Positions 1 through 5,643 of a DNA stretch of 10,146 nt are shown here, one piece after another (the stretch's first letter is position 1; each line of letters begins with the position of its first letter). Under the pieces are notes generated by a model. That model had not been told where the DNA came from, did no database searches, and saw nothing but the letters and a program-made list of their open reading frames with translations. The stretch covers positions 1 through 10,146 of the forward strand of contig JADGQP010000038.1 of the NCBI GenBank assembly GCA_017881705.1, read 5' to 3'. The position numbers and the translations under genes were made by a program. The stretch is from Christensenellaceae bacterium (GTDB taxonomy: Bacteria > Bacillota > Clostridia > Christensenellales > Aristaeellaceae).

Positions 1-856
1 CGATCGCGGCATCGGTGAGTTTGGTGGATATGCCGTAACCCATCGTTTCGATGTTTTTGGCGAACTCATCGCCGGTCATGTAGTTGATGAAGGCCTGCGT
101 AGCATCACTGCCGTCGCCCTTGGTGTACATGTGCTCGTAACCCCAAACCAGGTAAGTGCCGTTATAGGTGTTCTCCAGCGAGGGAGCCACGCCGTCGATT
201 GCCACAGCCTGCACGTCCGCGTTGTTTACCAGGTAAGGCAGAGCCACATAGCCGATTGCGCCGGGGTTGCTTTTTACGGTCTCCAGCAGGGTGCCGGAGT
301 CATCGGTTTCCAAAGCCTGGTTGGAGGCTTCATCGGCGCCGTTGAGCGCCCAGGTTTTAAACAGCGCGCGGGTTCCGGAAGAGGTGGGGCGGGTTACCAG
401 CAGGATGTCCAGATCGGGGCCGCCGACGTCTTTCCAGTTGGTCACCTTAGCGGTGAAGATGTTCACCAGCTGTTCGGTGGTCAGGCTGGTCACGCCCAGG
501 GTCGCGTTCACAACAGCCGCCATGGTAACGGTGCATACTTTGTGATCCACCAGCGTCTTGGCGACATCCGCGTCCAGCTTCTGCTCGGCGAACACGTCGG
601 AGTTGCCAATGTCCACAGCGCCGTCGGCCACCTGTTTGAGGCCCTGGCCGGAGCCGCCGCCGTTGACGATCACGGAGCAATCGGGGTTGGTTTCCATAAA
701 CGCGTCGGCGGCAGCCTGCGCAAGCGGCAGCAGCGCGGACGAGCCCGCGGCGGTGACAGTTCCGGTTACCGCGGCCTCGGCGATACCCGCCGTGCCTACG
801 CTAAGCATTGCCATACAAAGCATCATGGACAGGATCAGCGCGATACTCTTTTTCAT
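1..856 (-). CDS. pstS: Phosphate ABC transporter substrate-binding protein PstS (3' end cut by window)
   Basis: This is the extracytoplasmic phosphate receptor of the PstSCAB importer, which hands captured phosphate to the PstC/PstA channel. The 285 visible codons cover nearly a whole family member. Residues 1-28 form a Sec signal peptide (MKK, hydrophobic core, then AEA before A29). Phosphate-binding loops of the family follow: AGSSALLPL (37-45), NGGGSGQGL (65-73), GNSD (84-87) and RPTSSGTRALF (156-166), then NPGAIGYVAL (197-206). The only early cysteine, C14, follows M-M-L and is not a lipobox, so cleavage by signal peptidase I is expected rather than lipidation. The ATG at 856 has AAGGAGG at 867-873, 10 nt upstream. 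A PhoP box lies further upstream, so induction by phosphate starvation is inferred. The remaining pst genes would lie beyond the left edge. The identification is secure. Confidence 0.95.
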   Translation of the reverse strand, partial: MKKSIALILSMMLCMAMLSVGTAGIAEAAVTGTVTAAGSSALLPLAQAAADAFMETNPDCSVIVNGGGSGQGLKQVADGAVDIGNSDVFAEQKLDADVAKTLVDHKVCTVTMAAVVNATLGVTSLTTEQLVNIFTAKVTNWKDVGGPDLDILLVTRPTSSGTRALFKTWALNGADEASNQALETDDSGTLLETVKSNPGAIGYVALPYLVNNADVQAVAIDGVAPSLENTYNGTYLVWGYEHMYTKGDGSDATQAFINYMTGDEFAKNIETMGYGISTKLTDAAI

Positions 857-892
857 TGAATTTCTTCCTCCTTCAATTCTTGGTACGTTTAA

Positions 893-921
893 ATTCTACA
901 TCATTCCAAAATTCATGCCAC
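893..921 (-). promoter_or_regulatory. Candidate pstS promoter (-35/-10)
   Basis: Read on the minus strand, TAGAAT (893-898) lies 17 bp downstream of GTGGCA (916-921). The -10 is good, whereas the -35 matches TTGACA at only 4 of 6 positions, as expected for an activator-dependent promoter. The PhoP-like repeats end 8 bp upstream of this -35. The start of transcription would be near 886, giving a leader of about 30 nt. This is a prediction from sequence. Confidence 0.55.
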
Positions 922-929
922 CACGTTTG

Positions 930-957
930 TGTAATACGTATGTAAAGATCATGTAAA
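930..957 (-). promoter_or_regulatory. PhoP (Pho) box upstream of pstS
   Basis: On the pstS strand there are three direct repeats, TTTACA (952-957), TTTACA (941-946) and ATTACA (930-935), each separated by exactly 5 bp, giving an 11-bp period. This fits the Bacillus PhoP operator, which consists of TT(A/T/C)ACA-type hexamers at about 11-bp spacing and is bound by PhoP~P dimers. A degenerate fourth hexamer may lie at 963-968 (ATTGAG). The site is directly upstream of the weak pstS -35, the usual activating position. A PhoPR-type two-component system encoded elsewhere is inferred. Confidence 0.85.
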
Positions 958-1097
958 GTCTGCTCAATTTCCATGGTCAGGGGCGTTCAAAGGCACTCTG
1001 AATGTAAAATCCGCGGCGAAAAGAGGCTGTTTCTGCCATGGAACCTTACCTGCGTGTCACCGCTGACGTACACTTTCGTAAGCATCGGCTCAAGCGC
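958..1097. other. Remainder of divergent intergenic region
   Basis: This is the part of the 300-bp gap between pstS and the VanZ-RDD gene not assigned to promoters. I see no coding signal with a ribosome binding site and no terminator. The only structure noticed is an 8-bp inverted repeat, TTCCATGG (969-976) with CCATGGAA (1036-1043), 59 bp apart, of unknown meaning. Confidence 0.4.
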
Positions 1098-1126
1098 TTT
1101 ACACGTTCACTAGTTGCTGTTATGAT
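1098..1126 (+). promoter_or_regulatory. Sigma-A-type promoter for the VanZ-RDD gene
   Basis: TTTACA (1098-1103) and TATGAT (1121-1126) are separated by exactly 17 bp, each matching the primary-sigma consensus at 5 of 6 positions. Transcription would start near 1133, leaving a leader of about 24 nt that contains the AGAGGAGG ribosome binding site. The promoter diverges from the pstS promoter. Confidence 0.75.
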
Positions 1127-1156
1127 GCTAATCGATCCATTAGAGGAGGAGTTTGC

Positions 1157-2422
1157 ATGAGGTTTTACGTTCAGCCAATTATGACCGCCGCGTGGGTGTT
1201 CCCCTTCGTGGCTGTGCTGATTACGTTTCCATATATGATCTTTCAATATCGCCGATACGGTTCCATCCTGCTGCTGCGCACAACCATTCTGTATTCGTTT
1301 ATCCTCTATCTGATGTGCACGTACTTCCTGACTATGCTGCCGCTGCCCAGCCGAGACGAGGTGGCGAAGCTCACCACGCCCTATCTTCAGCTGACGCCTT
1401 TTCAGGATGTGGTTACCTGGCTTCAAAAATCGGGCGCGGTGCTTTCGCAGCCTTCCACTTGGAAGCGGCTGATGAACCGCAGCCTGTTCGTGATGGTCGC
1501 CAACATCGTGATGATGGTGCCGTTGGGCATCTACCTGCGGTATTATTTCCGCTGTTCGTTGCGAAAAACCATCCTGATCTCCCTTGGCATCAGCCTGGTG
1601 TTCGAGCTTACGCAGCTGAGCGCCCTGTTTGGTATTTATCCGCGCCCGTACCGGCTGTGCGAAACCGACGACCTGATTACCAACACACTGGGCGGCCTGA
1701 TCGGTTACTGGCTGGCCGGCCCACTGACGCGCAAACTGCCCACGCGCGAGCGTATCGACGAGGTCGCCTACCGTCGCGGCGCGCACGTGAGCGTAACCCG
1801 CCGCGTTACGGCCGCGCTGGTGGATTGGATGATTTTAGGGGTTGCAGCGATCTTTTTGGCGTTTTATATCAAGTTCGATCGCATTCTCAGCTCGGTACAA
1901 GGCAATACCCGCCTGCTGTTGATTTTTACGGGCGGGTATGCGGCGCTGGTGCTGTGCTACTTTGTTTTAGGAGAATGGCTTTTCCGCGGCACGACCCCCG
2001 GTAAAAGCCTTACGCACATTCGCCTGGTGGATTCGCGCACCGGCGGGCGGCCGAAGCTGTGGCAATGTCTTGTACGGTATTCGCTGGTTTATTTCGCCTT
2101 TATACCGCTGCCGTTTATCGCGCTGGTATCGCTGGTGCTCGCGTTTCGCGGCGACGACGTGCAGTGGGAATGGCTGGGTCTGTGCGTACTGTTGATGCTT
2201 CTTTATATCTCGTGCCTGGTTTGGATCGTGATCAGCGTGCTCAACCGCGACAGCCGCCTGCCGCATGGCGCGTTGAGTAAAACCGATGACATAAGCACCC
2301 TGAAACTACCCAAAGAACCCCTCCCCGTCCAGGCGGTCCCGCGGGTAGCCAAACGCCTGCCCTGGAAGGACGAACCGTCTGCCGCGAAAAGCGCGGGCAG
2401 AAAACGCAGCCGCCACGCCTGA
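1157..2422 (+). CDS. VanZ-like / RDD domain fusion membrane protein
   Basis: This is a polytopic membrane protein of 421 residues with two recognisable parts. Residues about 10-190 are VanZ-like: hydrophobic helices near 10-30, 38-60, 108-127 and 137-155, then the family's polar signature with E150, Q153, D171/D172 and N176 before TLGGLIGYWL. Residues about 214-385 are RDD-like: TRRVTAALVDW (214-224, with R216 and D223), the GTTPGKSL-IRLVD block (278-292) and further helices near 305-330 and 338-362. The tail is basic (KRSRHA). The ATG follows AGAGGAGG by 8 nt. VanZ of Tn1546 gives low-level teicoplanin resistance by an unclear mechanism, and RDD proteins are a broad membrane family with some proposed ion transporters. 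No resistance phenotype or substrate can be assigned from sequence. The gene is transcribed alone between its own promoter and a terminator. The domain calls are fairly secure, but the function is unknown. Confidence 0.85.
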   Translation: MRFYVQPIMTAAWVFPFVAVLITFPYMIFQYRRYGSILLLRTTILYSFILYLMCTYFLTMLPLPSRDEVAKLTTPYLQLTPFQDVVTWLQKSGAVLSQPSTWKRLMNRSLFVMVANIVMMVPLGIYLRYYFRCSLRKTILISLGISLVFELTQLSALFGIYPRPYRLCETDDLITNTLGGLIGYWLAGPLTRKLPTRERIDEVAYRRGAHVSVTRRVTAALVDWMILGVAAIFLAFYIKFDRILSSVQGNTRLLLIFTGGYAALVLCYFVLGEWLFRGTTPGKSLTHIRLVDSRTGGRPKLWQCLVRYSLVYFAFIPLPFIALVSLVLAFRGDDVQWEWLGLCVLLMLLYISCLVWIVISVLNRDSRLPHGALSKTDDISTLKLPKEPLPVQAVPRVAKRLPWKDEPSAAKSAGRKRSRHA

Positions 2423-2469
2423 TGGTATACAAAGTCAGCCGACGGTTAAACCAATCCATCGTATTCCCT

Positions 2470-2506
2470 GCGCGCCGCGGAAGATCCGTGGCGTGCTTTG
2501 TATTTT
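2470..2506 (+). terminator. Rho-independent terminator after VanZ-RDD gene
   Basis: A 12-bp GC-rich stem (2470-2481 with 2485-2496, including two G-U pairs) closes a 3-nt loop and is followed directly by TTTGTATTTT. It begins 48 nt after the VanZ-RDD stop codon. It isolates this gene from dgt, so the operon starting with dgt needs its own promoter. Confidence 0.9.
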
Positions 2507-2530
2507 CACCACAGATCCAAACAGGAAAAC

Positions 2531-2562
2531 TTTCCTCCGCGATCCACGCTCTACGGAGGAAA
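2531..2562. repeat. 9-bp perfect inverted repeat, candidate operator
   Basis: TTTCCTCCG (2531-2539) and CGGAGGAAA (2554-2562) are perfect inverted copies 14 bp apart. No T-run follows on the plus strand, so it is not a terminator for that strand. The right arm overlaps the -35 of the predicted sigma-H promoter (2555-2563). AGGAAA at 2523-2528 could pair instead with TTTCCT at 2531-2536. It may be a regulator binding site. No regulator can be named. Confidence 0.4.
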
Positions 2563-2584
2563 AGCCGAAGTCGGCAAGGAATAT
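2555..2584 (+). promoter_or_regulatory. Predicted sigma-H promoter for dgt-dnaG-sigA
   Basis: GGAGGAAAA (2555-2563) and AAGGAATAT (2576-2584), 12 bp apart, match the Bacillus subtilis sigma-H consensus as I recall it (RnAGGAwWW, 11-12 bp, RnnGAATww) at every defined position. No convincing sigma-A promoter is visible between the upstream terminator and dgt. B. subtilis also places a sigma-H promoter in its sigA operon, which supports the reading. Transcription would begin near 2590, leaving a leader of about 80 nt. Confidence 0.55.
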
Positions 2585-2617
2585 TCACAGAGTAAGAGAA
2601 ATGAAACTGGTTTGCCC

Positions 2618-2662
2618 GTCGGCATGAAAATGCTGCGGTGAGCCGACGAACCGTTGAAACGG
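2618..2662 (+). other. Structured leader RNA before dgt
   Basis: Two hairpins can form just upstream of the dgt ribosome binding site. In the first, GTCGGC (2618-2623) pairs with GCCGAC (2642-2647), enclosing a smaller GCAT-GAAA-ATGC hairpin. In the second, CCGT (2651-2654) pairs with ACGG (2659-2662), covering the first G residues of the GGAGG site (2661-2665). A second GTCGGC copy at 2570-2575 lies upstream of the predicted start site. The layout could affect translation. It matches no riboswitch class I recognise. Confidence 0.35.
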
Positions 2663-2672
2663 AGGCGCGCGC

Positions 2673-3677
2673 ATGACCATCCGCGAACAATGGGAGCAGC
2701 ACGAGGCGCTGTGGCTTTGTCAAAACGCCGTGCGCAGCGCGGACACACGCGGCCGTCAAACGCCCGTTTCGCCCTGCGAGGTGCGTACGGAGTTTCAGCG
2801 GGATCGCGATCGCATTATTCATTGTAAAAGTTTCAGACGGCTGAAGTTTAAAACACAGGTGTTTCTAGCCCCCAGGGGCGACCATTACCGCACGCGCCTT
2901 ACGCATACGCTGGAAGTTTCCCAGGTGGCGCGCACGCTGGCCCGCGCCCTGCGCCTCAACGAGGATCTTACCGAGGCGATCGCCCTGGGGCACGATTTGG
3001 GGCACACGCCGTTTGGCCATATCGGCGAAAAAACGCTCAACCGGCTGATGCCCGGCGGCTTCAAGCACAACGAACAAAGCCTGCGCATGGTGGAAATGCT
3101 GGAGAAGGACGGGAAGGGCCTCAACCTCACCTGGGAGGTTCGCGACGGGATACGCAACCACAGCGGCGACGACGAGCCCGCGACGCTGGAAGGTTGGTGC
3201 GTGCGGCGCGCCGACCGTATCGCCTACATCAACCACGACATTGACGACGCCATCCGCGCCGGAATCCTCAAACCGTTCGAGCTTCCCCACCACTGTCTTT
3301 CCGTTCTTGGCGATACGCACAGCAAGCGTATCAACACCATGATTCTGGATATCGTCCACACCAGCCAGGATCAACCTTACGTGCGCATGAGCCCGGAGAT
3401 CAGCGACGCCAGCGACGAACTGCGTGATTTTCTGTTTGAGCGCGTGTATAACGACGATTGGCGCGCTCAGGAGGAAATGCGCTGCGATTACGTACTGACC
3501 GCGCTTTTTCAGCATTACCTGACCAACCCTGCGGCCATGCCGCCGGAATATGTGCAAATCGTCTACCAGGACGGGGTGGAGCGCGCCATATGCGATTTTC
3601 TCGCAGGCATGACCGACCGCTTCGCTACGGACGCATTTACAACGCTTTATGTGCCCAGAGATTTCACCGTCCTGTAA
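2673..3677 (+). CDS. dgt: dGTPase-like HD-domain deoxynucleoside triphosphate triphosphohydrolase
   Basis: Enzymes of this family cut dNTPs to the deoxynucleoside and triphosphate, trimming the dNTP pool in the cytoplasm. The 334-residue protein carries the full HD phosphohydrolase metal set: H78 (TRLTHTLEV), H107-D108 (LGHDLGH) and D181 (RADRIAYINHD), with flanking H111 and H116. An N-terminal RDRDRI-x3-KSFRRLKFKTQVF block (43-64) is typical of the family. The ATG follows GGAGG by 7 nt. The gene is first in an operon, 80 bp ahead of dnaG, a placement known in Clostridia. The nucleotide preference (dGTP only or several dNTPs) cannot be read from sequence. Family assignment is secure. Confidence 0.92.
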   Translation: MTIREQWEQHEALWLCQNAVRSADTRGRQTPVSPCEVRTEFQRDRDRIIHCKSFRRLKFKTQVFLAPRGDHYRTRLTHTLEVSQVARTLARALRLNEDLTEAIALGHDLGHTPFGHIGEKTLNRLMPGGFKHNEQSLRMVEMLEKDGKGLNLTWEVRDGIRNHSGDDEPATLEGWCVRRADRIAYINHDIDDAIRAGILKPFELPHHCLSVLGDTHSKRINTMILDIVHTSQDQPYVRMSPEISDASDELRDFLFERVYNDDWRAQEEMRCDYVLTALFQHYLTNPAAMPPEYVQIVYQDGVERAICDFLAGMTDRFATDAFTTLYVPRDFTVL

Positions 3678-3698
3678 GGCCGTAATCCTACAGATTTG

Positions 3699-3722
3699 TT
3701 GCTTTCCGTTGCAGGAAAGTAA
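3699..3722 (+). other. Hairpin in the dgt-dnaG gap
   Basis: A 9-bp stem (3699-3707 with 3714-3722, one G-U pair) closes the hexaloop GTTGCA. No U-run follows, so it is not a simple intrinsic terminator. It could be an RNA processing or stabilising element between the two cistrons. Its 3' arm overlaps a weak sigma-H-like -35 (see next entry). Confidence 0.45.
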
Positions 3723-3739
3723 CCGCCTGCGATGAATGA
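3711..3739 (+). promoter_or_regulatory. Weak sigma-H-like promoter before dnaG
   Basis: GCAGGAAAG (3711-3719) and GATGAATGA (3731-3739), 11 bp apart, keep the AGGA and GAAT cores of sigma-H promoters but miss two of the W positions. A transcript would start near 3745, at the dnaG ribosome binding site (AAGGTGA, 3745-3751), leaving almost no leader. This is tentative. Confidence 0.25.
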
Positions 3740-3757
3740 GATAGAAGGTGAAACGGA

Positions 3758-5494
3758 ATGGCGGTCAGGTTTCCTCCGGCATGGCTGGACGAGCTCCGTA
3801 TTCGCGCCGATATCGTGCAGGTGGTATCCTCGTATGTGGCGCTTCGTAAAAACGGGCATAGATACATAGGTCTGTGCCCGTTTCACAACGAAAAAACGCC
3901 GTCGTTCAACGTAGACGAACAAAAGCAGGTTTACTACTGTTTCGGCTGCAAGGCGGGCGGCAGCGTGATCCAGTTTGTAATGGACATCGAAAAGCTGGAT
4001 TTTGCCGAGGCGGTTAAGCATCTGGCGGACCAATACCACCTGCCCCTGCCCGAGATGCAGAACGATCCGGATTACGAACGGCGGCGCACGCTCAAGGAGC
4101 GCATCTACCTGGTCAATCAGGCCGCCGCCAAGCTATACCACCAGGCGCTTTGGGAACCGCAGGGCGAAAGCCTGCTGGCATACGTGCAAAAGCGCGGTTT
4201 AAGCGACACGGTCATCCGCCGTTTCGGCATCGGCGCGGCCACCGGGGCAAGCATCTTTCCGGCGCTGCGCGAGCAGGGTTTCACCGAGGAAGAGATCGTT
4301 TCCGCGGGGCTTGCCTATCAGCGAGACAACCGCGTGTCCGATATGTTCCGAAACCGCGTGGTCTTCCCCATTATCGACGGGTACGGCCATGTGCTGGGCT
4401 TTGGTGGCCGCGCCATGGGCGACGCCCAGCCCAAGTACCTCAACACCGCCGATACGCCCGCCTTCAACAAGCGGTTCAACGTTTACGCGGCCAACCTGCT
4501 GCGCAAGGCGCGGGGTCTTACGCGGGTGATTCTGGTGGAAGGCTACATGGACGTGGTGGCGCTTTCCCAGTTTGGCGTGGAGGGCGTTGCGGCCACGTTG
4601 GGTACGGCGCTGACCCCGGAGCAGGCGCGCCTGCTCGCCCGTCACGCGCCGGAAATCTGGCTGGCGTACGATGGCGACAGCGCGGGGCAGCACGCCATAT
4701 TGCGCGGGCTTACGGTGCTGGAAGCCGAGCATATTCCCGCGCGTGTACTGGATTTTCCGGGAGGGCTGGACCCGGATGAGTTTATCCGCCAGCAGGGCGA
4801 TGCGGCCTTCGCCGCGCTCAAACCTGTTTCCGGCATCACCTACCGGCTGCTGCGCGAGAAGGAAAAGTACGACCTTTCCGCCGAGGAGGGGCGAGCGGCC
4901 TATGCCAAAGCCGGCGCAGATATTTTAAAGGGTGTTCGTGAACCTGTGGAACTGGAAGGGCATTTGAAACGGCTGGCCTTTGAAAGCGGCTTTACCCGCG
5001 AGATACTTTTAGAGCAGATGGGCGTTTCGCCCCAACGGCAGCGCGCCTTCGCGCCGCGCGGGGAGAGCTTCGGGCAAAAAGCGCGCGATACGCTTCAGGT
5101 GGATCGAACCGCCTGCACAATGCTTGCGGTTCTGGCAACCGGCCGCCTGCCCAAAGGCGCCGTAGCCGCCGAGGAATTTGCGGATCCGCAGCTGCGCACC
5201 ATCTGTGAAAGGCTGCTGGCCGGAGAAAGCCCGGCGCAGCTGATGGAGGATCAGCCGGACGAACAGGGGCGCGCGGCGCTGGGTACGATATTAAGCATAC
5301 AGACCGACGAGGACGACGCGGGCCTGATGCGCATGGCGCAGGATTGTTTAAAGCGTATGCGTATTACACAGATTGAAGCCGAATTAGAGGAGATTCAACG
5401 CAGTTTGCCGAACTTACCAGAAGGAGAGCGCTCCAAACAAACGGAGCGCGCTCTGTCGCTGATGAAGCGGCTGAAAGAAACCAATTCCGTCTGA
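3758..5494 (+). CDS. dnaG: DNA primase DnaG
   Basis: DnaG makes the short RNA primers for lagging-strand DNA synthesis, working with the replicative helicase. At 578 residues it is close to the usual length. The N-terminal CHC2 zinc finger is intact (C40, H43, C61, C64). The RNA-polymerase-like core follows (RNRVVFPI at 200-207, GFGGRAMGD at 215-223, KYLN at 227-230). The TOPRIM fold has EGYMD (E262), the DGDSAG acidic pair (D306, D308) and DPDEF (339-343). The C-terminal helicase-binding region (about 450-578) is divergent, as usual in this family. The ATG follows AAGGTGA by 6 nt. The gene lies between dgt and sigA, the classical macromolecular-synthesis arrangement. Identification is secure. 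Confidence 0.97.
   Translation: MAVRFPPAWLDELRIRADIVQVVSSYVALRKNGHRYIGLCPFHNEKTPSFNVDEQKQVYYCFGCKAGGSVIQFVMDIEKLDFAEAVKHLADQYHLPLPEMQNDPDYERRRTLKERIYLVNQAAAKLYHQALWEPQGESLLAYVQKRGLSDTVIRRFGIGAATGASIFPALREQGFTEEEIVSAGLAYQRDNRVSDMFRNRVVFPIIDGYGHVLGFGGRAMGDAQPKYLNTADTPAFNKRFNVYAANLLRKARGLTRVILVEGYMDVVALSQFGVEGVAATLGTALTPEQARLLARHAPEIWLAYDGDSAGQHAILRGLTVLEAEHIPARVLDFPGGLDPDEFIRQQGDAAFAALKPVSGITYRLLREKEKYDLSAEEGRAAYAKAGADILKGVREPVELEGHLKRLAFESGFTREILLEQMGVSPQRQRAFAPRGESFGQKARDTLQVDRTACTMLAVLATGRLPKGAVAAEEFADPQLRTICERLLAGESPAQLMEDQPDEQGRAALGTILSIQTDEDDAGLMRMAQDCLKRMRITQIEAELEEIQRSLPNLPEGERSKQTERALSLMKRLKETNSV
5425..5454 (+). other. Hairpin within the dnaG 3' coding end
   Basis: AGAGCGCTCC (5425-5434) pairs with GGAGCGCGCTCT (5443-5454), giving ten base pairs with a 2-nt bulge and the A-rich loop AAACAAAC. 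It lies inside the last 25 codons of dnaG. No U-run follows. It could form in the mRNA and influence processing between dnaG and sigA, but codon constraint alone may explain it. Confidence 0.3.
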
Positions 5495-5501
5495 CATACC
5501 G

Positions 5502-5525
5502 GCGAACCAGTCCAATCGGTTTCGC
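5502..5525 (+). other. Weak hairpin in dnaG-sigA gap
   Basis: GCGAACC (5502-5508) pairs with GGTTTCGC (5518-5525) with one bulged T, 7 nt after the dnaG stop. No T-run follows, so it is at best a partial terminator or processing site. The rest of the gap holds an isolated AT-rich segment at 5567-5576 including TATAAA (5570-5575), a possible -10 without a credible -35. Confidence 0.25.
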
Positions 5526-5643
5526 TTCCCCGTTTTCAGGTTACACCTCACGACGGACGCGGGCAATTTTATAAATCGGTTCGCGGCAGTCGCATTTTCC
5601 CAAAGCGCACTTTCGGTCTCGCCGGATAGAAGGAGTGATGAAG

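Noticed and set aside
1046..1786. A 246-codon minus-strand frame opposite the VanZ-RDD gene
   Set aside because: Its composition is low-complexity and basic, it runs antisense to a gene with clear domains, and it shows no recognisable motif.
2531..2562. The inverted repeat as an intrinsic terminator
   Set aside because: No T-run follows on the plus strand. On the minus strand only a broken T-run follows and no minus-strand gene lies upstream to need it.
2507..2672. A known riboswitch or T-box before dgt
   Set aside because: I looked for the conserved cores of c-di-GMP, cobalamin, SAM, THF, fluoride and T-box elements and found none. Only generic hairpins are present.
2241..2822. A 193-codon minus-strand frame spanning the gap before dgt
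   Set aside because: It crosses the terminator and the promoter region, overlaps two real genes on the other strand and reads like random arginine-rich sequence.
5385..5415. A sigma-H-like promoter inside the dnaG 3' end, as in B. subtilis
   Set aside because: The best candidate, AGAGGAGAT with GCCGAACTT, breaks both the -35 W positions and the invariant GAAT core.
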